Origin: JAKOWB01 sp038363005
Lineage (GTDB): Bacteria > Pseudomonadota > Alphaproteobacteria > Kiloniellales > JACOMY01
Assembly: GCA_038363005.1 (NCBI GenBank)
Contig: JBBQBI010000016.1
Coordinates: forward strand, 42,220-106,219
DNA length: 64,000 nt
Direction of reading: 5' to 3'
Shown piece after piece: positions 52,266 through 62,977 of the stretch. Under the pieces are notes generated by a model. It worked only from the letters and a program-made list of their open reading frames with translations, did no database searches and was not told the DNA's origin. The position numbers and the translations under genes were made by a program. The first letter of the stretch is position 1; each line of letters opens with the position of its first letter.

Positions 52266-52277
52266 GCGCTCGCCAAA

Positions 52278-54109
<1,832 letters not shown>

Positions 54110-54113
<4 letters not shown>

Positions 54114-55117
54114 GACAGGAATCCGGATCCGAGGTGGCGCGCCGCCAGGTCCTTGAGGTCGGCCTCGGGACGCGCGCCATAGTGGGAAATGATCTCGGCG
54201 GCGGCGAGGGCGCCGAGGCGGCCGCAATCGGCCAGTGTCTTGCCGCGGGTGTAGCCCGCGAGGAAGCCGGCGGCGAAGAGGTCGCCGGCGCCGGTGGTGT
54301 CGACGAGCTGTTCGACCGCCTGTGCCGGGATCATGTGGCGCTGGCCACCGCCCTGCACAAGCGCGCCGGCCTCGCTCATGGTGATGGCCAGGGCCTCGCA
54401 CTTGCCCTCAAGGGCGGCGGCGGCGCCGGCGACGCTGTCGGCGCCGGTCAGCGCCAGCGCTTCGTCGGCATTGGCGAACAGCAGGTCGATGTGCCCCTCG
54501 ACCAAGCCGCGGAAGGCCGCGCCGTGGCGATTGACGCAGAAGGGGTCGCTGAGCGACAGCGCCACCTTGCGCCCGGCGGCGTGCGCCAGCTCGGCCGCCT
54601 TGACGAAGGCCTGCCTGGCCTCCGGCCGGTCGAACAGATAGCCCTCCAGGTAGGTGACCTTGGCGCCCTGGATGATCTCGGCCTCGACATCGTCGGGCCC
54701 CAGCTCGACGCAGGCGCCGAGGAAGGTGTTCATGGTGCGCTGCGCGTCGGGGGTGACCAGGATCAGGCAGCGCGCGGTGGCCGCGCCGCTGGTCGCCGGC
54801 GGGGTATCGAAGCCGACGCCGGCGGCGCGGATGTCGTGGCGGAAGATGCCGCCCAGCTGGTCGTTGCGCACCTTGCCGATGAAGCTGGCGCGGCCACCCA
54901 GCTGCGCCACGCCGACCAGCGTGTTGGCGGCCGAGCCGCCGGAAACCTCGCGCGCCGGGCCCATCAGGTCGTAGAGCTGCTCGGCGCGCGGCGCGTCGAT
55001 CAGCGTCATGCTGCCCTTGGCCAGCCCCTCGCGGGTCAGGAAGGTCTCGTCGGCCTTGGCCAGGACGTCGACAATGGCATTGCCGATGCCGGCCACGTCG
55101 GTCGCCAGCGCCGTCAT
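54110..55117 (-). CDS. PfkB-family adenosine kinase
   Basis: 335 residues. It has [18 protein letters not shown], then [17 protein letters not shown] (the substrate-binding segment of PfkB signature 1), and the ATP-binding [20 protein letters not shown] (signature 2 with catalytic Asp). This arrangement is shared by bacterial adenosine kinases and sugar kinases; the SAANT form favours adenosine. It would phosphorylate adenosine to AMP in salvage. AAGGAGCCTCC precedes ATG 55117. The downstream typA is coupled. Confidence 0.87.
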
Positions 55118-55548
55118 GGAGGCTCCTTGAGGCAGATCGCGTTCGTGTGGGGGTCGCGTCGCGCGCGGGAGTATAGTCATCGGCAGCCGACAGTCCAGTC
55201 TTTACCGCACTGCAGCATAGCGGCCGGGCGTCGCGGCGGGGAAGTACCCGCTCAGCGCGAAGAGCGCAAGGGCCTGCGTGCAAGACCTTTGATTTCCAGC
55301 CATTTTCCACGTAGAATTTCAATGTGAACGGTCGCTGCGCGGCGGGGTTCCGCCAGAGGGCCGTCAGGGGATGCTGCCATGTGAGATCCCGCTTCCGGCG
55401 GCCTGGCGCCGCTGGACGGAATCTCGTCCCGCCCGTTTGCCGGGCGGTGCGACAATGGTTGTGGCATCTCCGGACCTGGTTGCGGTCGAGGGGGGTGGAT
55501 CGCCAGGACACCGCCCGACGCCGTCGAACTGGAGGGGGTCCACCATCA
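55118..55548. other. Gene-free 431-bp divergent spacer
   Basis: No credible gene is seen between the divergent adenosine kinase and bactofilin genes; short frames here have no conserved features. One locally AT-rich patch (about 55280-55325) carries the promoter described next. About 230 bases between it and the bactofilin ATG would be a long leader. Confidence 0.6.
55289..55317 (+). promoter_or_regulatory. Candidate sigma-70-type promoter of the bactofilin gene
   Basis: TTGATT (55289-55294) and TAGAAT (55312-55317) with an exact 17-base spacer. This is the best promoter-like match in the spacer. Confidence 0.5.
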
Positions 55549-56268
55549 ATGAGCACGCGTCCACCGATTGCCACGCTCACGCCCACGGGCAGTGAGGCGC
55601 CGCGCCGGCCGGCCGATTTCCTGCAGCCGCTGGCCCGTCGCGTCGACCAGCGGCCGATGACCAACCAGCCGCAGGTCCAGGACACCCGCAAGCTCACCAT
55701 CAGCCGCGGCATCGCCATCACTGGCCTGCTGAAGGGCTGTGCCAAGCTGGTGATCGAGGGGCAGGTCGAGGCCGAGTTGGAAGACTGCCAGACGCTGGAG
55801 ATCGCCGAGCATGGCAGCTTCGACGGCCGTGCCGATGTCGAAAGCTGCGAGGTCAAGGGTTTGGTCGAGGGCGACCTGACAGTGCGCGGCCGCTTGGTCA
55901 TCCGGGCCACCGGCCGGGTGCTGGGCAAGGTGCGCTACCTCGACCTGCACATCGAGCCGGGTGGCAAGCTCGCTGGCCAGATCGAGGCGCTGGAACCGGT
56001 CGGCGAGCGGCCCTCCGTTGACCGGGCCTCCATGGACCGGGCCTCCATGGACCGGGCCTCCATCGACCGGCCCTCTGGCGAGACTCGCCCGGCGCCTGGC
56101 GTCGCCCTGGCCAACGGGCCGGCTGGCGCGCCCAGCGCGCCCGCCACGCCGCGCTTCACCCTGGCCCAGGCCGAACCGACACGGCCAATGCCGGTGCTGC
56201 AGCCGCTGGAGCTGACCGACATGGCCGATGACTCGCCGCCGACCGGCTTGACGGCGGAGCGCAGCTGA
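55549..56268 (+). CDS. Bactofilin family polymer-forming protein
   Basis: 239 residues. Residues about 50-145 are the DUF583/bactofilin beta-helix: TISRGIAITGLLKGCAKLVIEG, then short repeated strands with QTLEIAEHGSFDGRADVES and KVRYLDLHIEPGGKLAGQI. Bactofilins polymerise without nucleotides into filaments that organise cell shape and stalks. The Pro-rich tail includes a perfect-looking DRASM repeat, encoded by a 15-base tandem repeat (56017-56076). GGAGGGGG precedes ATG 55549. Confidence 0.9.
   Translation: MSTRPPIATLTPTGSEAPRRPADFLQPLARRVDQRPMTNQPQVQDTRKLTISRGIAITGLLKGCAKLVIEGQVEAELEDCQTLEIAEHGSFDGRADVESCEVKGLVEGDLTVRGRLVIRATGRVLGKVRYLDLHIEPGGKLAGQIEALEPVGERPSVDRASMDRASMDRASIDRPSGETRPAPGVALANGPAGAPSAPATPRFTLAQAEPTRPMPVLQPLELTDMADDSPPTGLTAERS
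56017..56076 (+). repeat. 15-base tandem repeat in the bactofilin tail, four units
   Basis: Units at 56017, 56032, 56047 and 56062; units 2 and 3 are identical (ATGGACCGGGCCTCC) and the outer two differ by a few bases. They encode VDRAS-MDRAS-MDRAS-IDRPS in frame, so copy-number change would keep the frame. Confidence 0.9.
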
Positions 56269-56399
56269 CCCTCAACTAGGCCGCCGATCCGGCCAAGCTG
56301 GTGGGCGCCCTGGGTCAATGATGGCCAGGGGCCCCGCGCGGCTCTGCCATGTGCGGCAAGGCGCCATCCCGCGCCGATTTTCTCTCGTTCAAAGGGCCG

Positions 56400-56759
56400 A
56401 TGATGTCCAGCGCCACTTCCCGCCTTCTGCCGCTGCTCGGGCTGCTGCTGCTGGGCGCCTGCCAGACCACCGGCGGCCAGGCGAGTCTGAACCGTCCGAT
56501 GGTGCGCCCGGACGACTTGATGGGGCGCGACAGCGTCGGCCTGCTGGGCGCGCTGGGCGAGCCGACACGTGTGCGCAAGGAAGCGCAGGCGCAGATCTGG
56601 CAGTACGACGGCGGCTCCTGCGTGGTCGACGTCTTCCTCTATCCCGATGGGGCGACCAACCGCGTAGCCTATGTCGAGGCACGCAGCACGGCGAACGGCG
56701 ACAAGGCCGATGCCGCCAGCTGCCTGGGCCAGGTGCAGAGCGCCGTCCGCCCAACCTGA
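56400..56759 (+). CDS. Hypothetical lipoprotein
   Basis: 119 residues. The signal is LLPLLGLLLLGAC with a lipobox Cys near residue 20, followed by QTTGGQASLNRP. The mature part is small and has WQYDGGSCVVDVFLYPDGAT plus a late Cys, so one disulfide is possible. It resembles small alphaproteobacterial lipoproteins of unknown function. ATG 56400 (or the following ATG) is preferred over 56349. It is on the bactofilin strand, 131 bases after it. Confidence 0.78.
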   Translation: MMSSATSRLLPLLGLLLLGACQTTGGQASLNRPMVRPDDLMGRDSVGLLGALGEPTRVRKEAQAQIWQYDGGSCVVDVFLYPDGATNRVAYVEARSTANGDKADAASCLGQVQSAVRPT

Positions 56760-56779
56760 GGCCCCAGCGACCTGAGGCG

Positions 56780-57286
56780 TTAGCGCCAGGGCAACAGCAG
56801 GGTCCGCGCGGTGCCGCCGACCTCAACCCAGCGCAGCTCCACCCGCCAGGCGCGCCGGTCCGCCAGCAGCTTGGCGGGGTCGGGCACGGCGATTTCGGCG
56901 GTCAGCCAGGTCGAGGCTTCGCTCGGTCCGCCGCCACTGGAATTCACCCCCGCCGAAATGCCCGCCGACAGGCCCGAGTTCGAGCCGCCGGTCAGGCTGA
57001 CGCCGATGCCCGTCGGGCCATAGCCCGGGCCGCGTTCACCATGCACCACGGCGAAGGGGCCGGACGGGGTCTCGCTGCCGTCGGGCGCGATCAGCAGGAT
57101 GGCGAGCAGGTCGGCGCCGGGCGGCACGTCGAAGACCTGTGCCTCCACCGTGCCGGCGTCATCGGCAATCCGCGCCGCCCCGGTCATCACCGGATTGCGA
57201 CGCGGCACCGGTTCGGCACAGGCGCCCAGCGCCAGCAGGACGAGCAGGCCACCCAGCCACCGCCGGCGTCTGGCCCGCCGCGCCAT
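56780..57286 (-). CDS. Hypothetical lipoprotein
   Basis: 168 residues. MARRARRRRWLGGLLVLLAL leads to a lipobox ending GAC, with the Cys near residue 23. The mature chain has a Gly/Ser-rich central strand pair (GIGVSLTGGSNSGLSAGISAG) and ends VGGTARTLLLPWR. No family is recognised. Its stop is 20 bases from the convergent lipoprotein gene. It follows the anchored protein at 57295 by eight bases, so they may form one transcript. Confidence 0.75.
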   Translation of the reverse strand: MARRARRRRWLGGLLVLLALGACAEPVPRRNPVMTGAARIADDAGTVEAQVFDVPPGADLLAILLIAPDGSETPSGPFAVVHGERGPGYGPTGIGVSLTGGSNSGLSAGISAGVNSSGGGPSEASTWLTAEIAVPDPAKLLADRRAWRVELRWVEVGGTARTLLLPWR

Positions 57287-57294
57287 GCTGGTGG

Positions 57295-58242
57295 CTACTC
57301 CGCCGTGATGGTCACGCCCAGCGGCTCCAGCGCCGACAGGTCAGGCAGCCCGCCGCTCTGGCCGATCAACATGAACTTGGCGAAGGGGAAGGGCTCGGCC
57401 GGGTTGGCGGTGATCGTCAAGGTGACGGTGCCGTCCTTGGTCAGCACGGTGCGCGCGGCGACCAGCGCCTGCTTTTCGATCGAGCCGGTGACCTGGGTCT
57501 CCAGGATCGTCAGCATGGCGATGCCCTGGGTCTTCATGGTGGCCAGGTCGGTGCCCTGGCTCTTGGCAGTTTCCTCCAGCATGGCCTTCAGCAGCGTCTG
57601 GTCTTTGAGCTGGAAGGTCAGCGCCTTGATCTTGCCGCCGGCCAGGCCGTCCATCGCGTTGCCGGTGCCGTCGAACAACGTCACGTCGGTGAAGCTGCCG
57701 GTCAGGCCGATGGTCGCCAGGCCCTCGAGGTCGAAGCGCACCGCCGGCACCTCGAAGGTGTGGGCGGCCTCGTCGTACTTGTAGGCATAGATCATCGAGC
57801 CCTTGATGGGGCCGACGCTGGCCGGCAGGCGGTCCGGCGGCAGGGTGATCTCCATGCCCTTCACCCGCATGTCGACGAAGTAGGGCTCGGCATGCGCGGT
57901 ATCGAGTGCCTTGAACTCGATCTCCTGCGCGGTCAGGGTCTGGCTGCCGTCGGCCGACTTGGCCATCACGTCGAGCATGCGGTTGCCCTCGACGCGATAG
58001 GTCAGCAGCTTCTTCTGATCCTCCGTCAGGGTGCGGTCGAGGTAGGCCTGCAGGTCGCTGACCGGCGCCGCCTGCTCGACCAGCGGTGCGTCGCTTACCG
58101 CGGTCATCTGGGGTGCGCCCTGGCCGGCGAAGAAGGCGAAGTAGGCCCCCGCGGCGATGGCCACCAGAAGCAGTACGGTGCCGGCGATCAGCGGAATGTT
58201 GTTGGACCGGCGCGGCGCCGGGGTCTGGTTGGGCTGGCTCAT
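57295..58242 (-). CDS. Hypothetical membrane-anchored protein
   Basis: 315 residues from ATG 58242. A single N-terminal membrane helix (NIPLIAGTVLLLVAIAAGAYFAFF) is followed by a ~270-residue soluble domain, probably periplasmic. This has regular beta-rich segments such as TYRVEGNRMLDVMAKSADGS and GMEITLPPDRLPASVGPIKG. I do not recognise the family. AAAGGA lies upstream. It is divergent from glnD and near-coupled to the lipoprotein gene at 56780, so an envelope role is likely (inference). Confidence 0.78.
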   Translation of the reverse strand: MSQPNQTPAPRRSNNIPLIAGTVLLLVAIAAGAYFAFFAGQGAPQMTAVSDAPLVEQAAPVSDLQAYLDRTLTEDQKKLLTYRVEGNRMLDVMAKSADGSQTLTAQEIEFKALDTAHAEPYFVDMRVKGMEITLPPDRLPASVGPIKGSMIYAYKYDEAAHTFEVPAVRFDLEGLATIGLTGSFTDVTLFDGTGNAMDGLAGGKIKALTFQLKDQTLLKAMLEETAKSQGTDLATMKTQGIAMLTILETQVTGSIEKQALVAARTVLTKDGTVTLTITANPAEPFPFAKFMLIGQSGGLPDLSALEPLGVTITAE

Positions 58243-58406
58243 GCTCGTCCTTTCGGGCAACCCCCCAAGGGGGCTGCGGTCTGCGTTTCGAGGCGCGTGG
58301 TATCACCCGGCGGGCAAGCGCGGCAAGCTGAAGCTGTCGGCGGATTTTGCCGCCTGTCCTGGGCCGGCCTTGCCTCGACGCGGTGGAAGGCCGATCTTCT
58401 GGGATC

Positions 58407-61232
58407 ATGGACAGCCCTCCCCGCAGTGCCACGGCCGAGCCCGGCCCGCGCGAAGCCGCGCTTCGCGAGGACGCCGGCCGCGGCCGGCGCGCCATCGTCG
58501 ACCGCGCGCGGCTGGACCAGGCGATCCGCGCCCTGGTGGCCGGCGCGCCGCGGCCCGAGGCGCTGCGCCCGGCCGTGCTGGCGCTGCTGAAAGACACGCT
58601 GGAGCATGGCCGGCAGGAGATCCGCCAGCGCTTCACCGCCGGCGCCGGCGGGCGCGACACGGCGCAGAACCTGGCCTTCCTGGCCGACCAGATCATCCGG
58701 GCGCTGTACGATCATGCGGCGCGCGATCTCTATCCGCTGGGCAATCCCTCGTCCGGCGAGCGCCTGGCGCTGGTGGCGGTCGGCGGCTATGGCCGCGGCG
58801 AGCTGGCGCCCTTCTCTGACATCGATCTGCTGTTCCTGCTGCCCTACAAGATGACGCCGCGCACTGAGCAGGTGGTGGAATCGATTCTCTATTACCTGTG
58901 GGACCTGGGCTTCAAGGTCGGCCATGCCACCCGCTCGGTCGACGACTGCCTGCGCCAGGCGCGGGCCGACCACACCATCCGCACCAATCTGCTGGAGGCG
59001 CGCTACGTCTGGGGCGACCAGGCGCTCTATAGCGAGCTGCGCCAGCGCTACCGCGCCGAGGCGCAGGCCAGCACCAACGCCAAGTTCGTCGAGGCCAAGC
59101 TGGCCGAACGCGACGAGCGCCACGCCCGCCACGGCGGCTCGCGCTATTCGCTGGAGCCCAACATCAAGGAGGGCAAGGGCGGCCTGCGCGACCTGCACAC
59201 GTTGTTCTGGATCGCCAAGTACGTCTTCAACGTCGACGCGGTGGAACAGCTGGTCGACCAGGAGGTCTTCACCCGCGAAGAAGCGCGGCGCTTCGCCAAG
59301 GCGGAAAGCTTCCTGTGGACCCTGCGCTGTCACCTGCACTGGATCGCCGGCCGGCCCGAGGAGCGCCTGACCTTCGACCTGCAGAAGGAAATCGCGCCGC
59401 ACATGGGCTACACCGCCCACGCCGGCACCGAGGCGGTCGAGCGCTTCATGAAGCACTACTTCCTGGTGGCCAAGGATGTCGGCGACCTGACCCGCATCTT
59501 CTGCGCCCAGCTGGAGGCGCAGTACGCCCGGCGCGCACGCTTCAAGCTGCCGGCGCTGGAGCGGCGGCGCAAGATCGAAGGCTTCCACCTGCAGGGCTCG
59601 CGCGTCACCGTCGCCGGGCCGGAGGACTTCAAGGCCCGGCCGATCGACATGCTGCGCATCTTCCACGTGGCGCAGAAGAACGACCTCGACATCCATCCCG
59701 ACGCGCTGCGCTGGATCACCCAGAACCGCCGCCTGGTGAACGCCGAGCTGCGCGCCGATCCGGAGGCCAACCGCCTGTTCCTGGAGATGCTGACCAGCCC
59801 CAAGGGGCCGGAAACCACGCTGCGTCGGCTCAGCGAGGCCGGGGTGTTCGGCCGCTTCGTGCCCGACTTCGGCCGCGTGGTCAGCCAGATGCAGTTCAAC
59901 ATGTATCACCACTACACAGTGGACGAGCACACCATCTTCGCGCTCGGCATCCTGTGGAAGATCGAGCAGGGGCAGCTCGCCACCGAGGCGCCGATAGCCA
60001 CCGACGTGGTGCACAAGGTGCTGTCGCGCCGCGCGCTCTATGTCGCCGTGCTGCTGCACGACATGGCCAAGGGCCGGCCGCGCGACCACAGCGAACTGGG
60101 CGCCGAGATGGCGCTGAAGCTCTGCCCGCGCCTCGGCCTCAGCGAGGAGGAGACCGAGAGCGTCTCCTGGCTGGTGCTGCACCACCTCGACATGAGTGAC
60201 ACTGCCTTCAAGCGCGACCTCGACGCTGCCGAGACCATCCGCGTCTTTGCCGACAAGGTGCAGTCGCTGGAACGCCTGCGCCTGCTGCTGGTGCTGACGG
60301 TGGCCGACATCCGCGCCGTCGGCCCCGGCACCTGGACGCCGTGGAAGGCGGCGCTGCTGCGCGACCTCTACTGGCGCACCGAGGAGGTGCTGTCCGGCGG
60401 CCTGGTGACCGAGGGGCGCGAGACGCGGGTGAAGGCGGCACAGCAGGCGCTGCGCGCCCTGCTGCCGGGCTGGAGCGAGACGGAGTTCAAGGCACACGTC
60501 GCGCGCGGCTACCCCTCCTACTGGCTCAGCCACGAGGCCGAGACGCACGCCCGCCACGCCGGCCTGGTGCGCGAGGCCGAGGCCAACGGCCAGAGCCTGA
60601 CCATCGACAGCCGCTCCGACCGCTACCGCGGCGTCACCGAGATCACGCTCTACACTCCCGATCATCCCGGCCTGTTCAGCCGCATCGCCGGCGCGCTGGC
60701 GGTGGCCGGGGCGGAGATCGAGGGCGCCAAGATCTTCACCCTGGCCAACGGCATGGCGCTCGACAGCTTCTATGTGCGCGACCGCCAGCAAGGCGGCGCC
60801 TTCGAGCGGCCGGACCGCCTAGCCAAGCTGGCCAGCCTGGTGGAGCGCACCTTGCGCGGCAACTTCAAGCCCTGGGTGGAGCTGAAGGAGCGCCGCCCGG
60901 CCATCCCCTCGCGCCTGGCGGTCTTCACCGTGGCGCCGCGCGTGCTGATCGACAACAACGCCAGCCGCGGCGACACGGTGATCGAGGTCAATGCCCGCGA
61001 TCGCCCCGGCCTGCTGCATGACATCACCTTCGTGCTGACCAAGCAGGGCCTGATCATCCACAACGCGCTGGTCACCACCTTCGGCGAGCGCGCGGTCGAT
61101 ACCTTCTATGTGCAGGGCGTGCTGGGCTCCAAGATCACCGACAAGGCCAAGCTGGAGCGCATCCGCAAACGCCTGATCGAGGCTATCGAGCCTCCCGAGG
61201 AACCCAAGGCGGCGCGCGGCAAGGCGGCATGA
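58407..61232 (+). CDS. glnD: Protein-PII uridylyltransferase/uridylyl-removing enzyme GlnD
   Basis: 941 residues. It uridylylates or deuridylylates PII according to glutamine, controlling nitrogen metabolism. The nucleotidyltransferase active site is VGGYGRGELAPFSDIDLLFL, the HD deuridylylase site is LLHDMAKGRPRDHSELGAEM, and two C-terminal ACT domains follow (TLYTPDHPGLFSRIAGALA, VNARDRPGLLHDITFVLT). ATG 58407 fits the family start; the frame is open back to 58347. The end overlaps the GNAT gene by 4 bases. Confidence 0.97.
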   Translation: MDSPPRSATAEPGPREAALREDAGRGRRAIVDRARLDQAIRALVAGAPRPEALRPAVLALLKDTLEHGRQEIRQRFTAGAGGRDTAQNLAFLADQIIRALYDHAARDLYPLGNPSSGERLALVAVGGYGRGELAPFSDIDLLFLLPYKMTPRTEQVVESILYYLWDLGFKVGHATRSVDDCLRQARADHTIRTNLLEARYVWGDQALYSELRQRYRAEAQASTNAKFVEAKLAERDERHARHGGSRYSLEPNIKEGKGGLRDLHTLFWIAKYVFNVDAVEQLVDQEVFTREEARRFAKAESFLWTLRCHLHWIAGRPEERLTFDLQKEIAPHMGYTAHAGTEAVERFMKHYFLVAKDVGDLTRIFCAQLEAQYARRARFKLPALERRRKIEGFHLQGSRVTVAGPEDFKARPIDMLRIFHVAQKNDLDIHPDALRWITQNRRLVNAELRADPEANRLFLEMLTSPKGPETTLRRLSEAGVFGRFVPDFGRVVSQMQFNMYHHYTVDEHTIFALGILWKIEQGQLATEAPIATDVVHKVLSRRALYVAVLLHDMAKGRPRDHSELGAEMALKLCPRLGLSEEETESVSWLVLHHLDMSDTAFKRDLDAAETIRVFADKVQSLERLRLLLVLTVADIRAVGPGTWTPWKAALLRDLYWRTEEVLSGGLVTEGRETRVKAAQQALRALLPGWSETEFKAHVARGYPSYWLSHEAETHARHAGLVREAEANGQSLTIDSRSDRYRGVTEITLYTPDHPGLFSRIAGALAVAGAEIEGAKIFTLANGMALDSFYVRDRQQGGAFERPDRLAKLASLVERTLRGNFKPWVELKERRPAIPSRLAVFTVAPRVLIDNNASRGDTVIEVNARDRPGLLHDITFVLTKQGLIIHNALVTTFGERAVDTFYVQGVLGSKITDKAKLERIRKRLIEAIEPPEEPKAARGKAA

Positions 61233-61678
61233 GCGCGCCGATCCTGCGGCCGGTCGGACCGGACGACCTGGCGGCGCTGACCGCCTTGGTGCGCGCCTAC
61301 CACGACTACGACCAGCATCCCTTCGACGAACCGTTGATCCTGGCGGCGCTGCGCCAGCTCTGCGACGGCACGCCCTATGCCTGCTGCTTCTTTATCGAGC
61401 TGGCGGGCCAGCGCATCGGCTACGTCTCGGCCTCGCACGGTTTTTCCATCGAGGTCGGCGGCCTGGATTTCTTCCTCGACGAGTTCTTCCTGGAGGCGGC
61501 CTTCCGCGGCCGGGGCCTCGGCCGCCACTGCCTGGCGCTGATCGAGGCGGAGGTGAGGACGCTCGGCGGCCTGCGGATCTGCCTGGAGGCCGAGCTGCAC
61601 AACCCGCGCGCGGCGCAGCTCTATGCGACGAGCGGCTACCAGGAGCACGAGCGCCGGCTACTGTCGAAGATACTTTAA
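61229..61678 (+). CDS. GNAT family N-acetyltransferase
   Basis: 149 residues. The acetyl-CoA loop is FFLEAAFRGRGLGRHCLALIE (the R/Q-x-x-G-x-G/A motif). ICLEAELHNPRAAQLYATSGY is the characteristic beta5-helix segment with the NPRA asparagine. The substrate cannot be predicted. ATG 61229 overlaps the glnD stop (ATGA). It marks the last core gene before the second AT-rich island. Confidence 0.9.
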   Translation: MSAPILRPVGPDDLAALTALVRAYHDYDQHPFDEPLILAALRQLCDGTPYACCFFIELAGQRIGYVSASHGFSIEVGGLDFFLDEFFLEAAFRGRGLGRHCLALIEAEVRTLGGLRICLEAELHNPRAAQLYATSGYQEHERRLLSKIL

Positions 61679-61753
61679 GGGGACTGAGCCGTGAGATATA
61701 TTTTCTTCAACTAAGATGACACTTTGATGGGCACTGCCCTTGGATGACAAGAA

Positions 61754-61915
61754 ATGGATATGACAAGTGTCGTTCTCGGTGTTGCAGGTTTGGTTTTGAC
61801 CGTTCTCTGTGGTTGGCGAGTTGCGAAGAAGATAGAGAGCAAGCGCTTGAAACAAATTCAGACATTAAGTGGAAAGTCTGTCGGCGTGCAATCCGGTAGA
61901 GATACAAAGTTGTAG
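61754..61915 (+). CDS. 53-residue membrane mini-protein, in frame with the next gene across one TAG
   Basis: It encodes MDMTSVVLGVAGLVLTVLCG then WRVAKKIESKRLKQIQTLSG and ends SVGVQSGRDTKL. One membrane helix (about residues 5-21) is followed by a basic stretch. The TAG at 61913-61915 is directly followed by ATG 61916 in the same frame. QSGRDT (46-51) recurs as QSGRNT in the next protein. So this is either a separate small protein, or the N-terminal part of a gene interrupted by a nonsense codon or read through. No strong ribosome site is seen. The DNA is AT-rich. Confidence 0.6.
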   Translation: MDMTSVVLGVAGLVLTVLCGWRVAKKIESKRLKQIQTLSGKSVGVQSGRDTKL

Positions 61916-62977
61916 ATGATGAAGGAAAGGCAAGATCAGAGCGTATCCAATCATGGAACGGCAATACAGAGCGGCCGCAATACGATATTAATACAAGGCA
62001 TGACCTCTGAAAACATGCGTGCAATTATCGAATCTGTTACTGCTCAAATGAAAATTTTCTCAGAAGAGGCCCGAAGCACGGTAGATATTAGACTTAAAGA
62101 TTTTGAAGATAGACTCGTTGCAAAGTTTGCGAAGAATCCAGAGAGTAGGGCAACAGCGTTTTCTGAACCAGATTTTCAGTATTTGGTCGGGCGCGCATCT
62201 ATATCTTACGCTCGTTCCGGAGATGATGAATTAGGGGACGCTTTGATAGATCTAATATCGGAAAGATCGAAGCACGAAAAAAGAACCAGATTGTCCCTAA
62301 GCTTGAATGAAGCTATAGAAAAAGCTCCACTTCTTACTGAGAATGAATTCGCTGAATTATCGATGGTGTATCTTATTAGATACACCAAGTTTTTAGGAAT
62401 CAACAACAAAGATCGTCTGGCTGATGCTATTAACAAACATGTGATTCCACTTCTAGATAATGTAAGCAGAGAACAATCATCCTATAGCTATTTGGAGTCA
62501 CAATCTTGTGCTATACAATCAATAGCATCAGTTGATTTAACAAGAATTCTGCACCAGCTTTACGGCGGACTGTTAAGTAAGGGCTTTGTGAAGAGCGACA
62601 TTGAAAGTCTCCTCCCCTCAGAACTAAGAGACTCTTTGAGTGACCTGATAAGGCCGTGCTTAAATAATAGACAAAACCTTCAATTTAACGCTTTAGATAA
62701 CGATGTATTCCGTGCAGAGTGTGCAAGATTAAAAATTCAATTGACCGAAGACGTTCTGGCAACATGCTGGTCCTTTTTTGAAAAGTCGTTCCTTAGCAAA
62801 GATGAAATTTTGACAATGCTTTCCCCAACAATCCCGCGGTTGGGCGAACTATTTGCATTTTGGGACAATTCACCCATCAAGTCCCTAACGCTGACATCAG
62901 TCGGCTTAGCAATTGCGCATGCTAACGCCGTACGGGCTGTGGGTTTCGTGGCCGATCTAGCAATTTGGATCCGGTAG
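61916..62977 (+). CDS. LPO_1073/Vpar_1526-like family protein
   Basis: 353 residues. The N-terminus has a Gln/Gly/Ser/Asn tag (NHGTAIQSGRNTILIQG, residues 12-28), then a soluble domain with FSEPDFQYLVGRASISYARS, LTENEFAELSMVYLIRYTKF and LGINNKDRLADAINKHVIPLL. This order resembles, from memory, the uncharacterised LPO_1073/Vpar_1526 family. Cysteines are scattered. A mildly hydrophobic C-terminus (LTLTSVGLAIAHANAVRAVG) may be a membrane contact. One sampled line (62041-62100) has 23 G or C of 60, far below flanking genes. It may act in a defence-like module, but there is no direct evidence. Confidence 0.75.
   Translation: MMKERQDQSVSNHGTAIQSGRNTILIQGMTSENMRAIIESVTAQMKIFSEEARSTVDIRLKDFEDRLVAKFAKNPESRATAFSEPDFQYLVGRASISYARSGDDELGDALIDLISERSKHEKRTRLSLSLNEAIEKAPLLTENEFAELSMVYLIRYTKFLGINNKDRLADAINKHVIPLLDNVSREQSSYSYLESQSCAIQSIASVDLTRILHQLYGGLLSKGFVKSDIESLLPSELRDSLSDLIRPCLNNRQNLQFNALDNDVFRAECARLKIQLTEDVLATCWSFFEKSFLSKDEILTMLSPTIPRLGELFAFWDNSPIKSLTLTSVGLAIAHANAVRAVGFVADLAIWIR

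Noticed and set aside
50624..52273. Eight-base direct repeat GCGCTCGC at both edges of the first AT-rich island (50624-50631 and 52266-52273)
   Set aside because: Too short and too GC-typical to serve as an attachment-site or target-duplication claim; no integrase or tRNA is adjacent.
55371..55595. 74-codon frame upstream of and overlapping bactofilin
   Set aside because: No conserved feature and it overlaps the better-supported bactofilin start; treated as chance.
58239..60791. 850-codon minus-strand frame opposite glnD
   Set aside because: It mirrors glnD codons, has no recognisable domain, and glnD has all family motifs.
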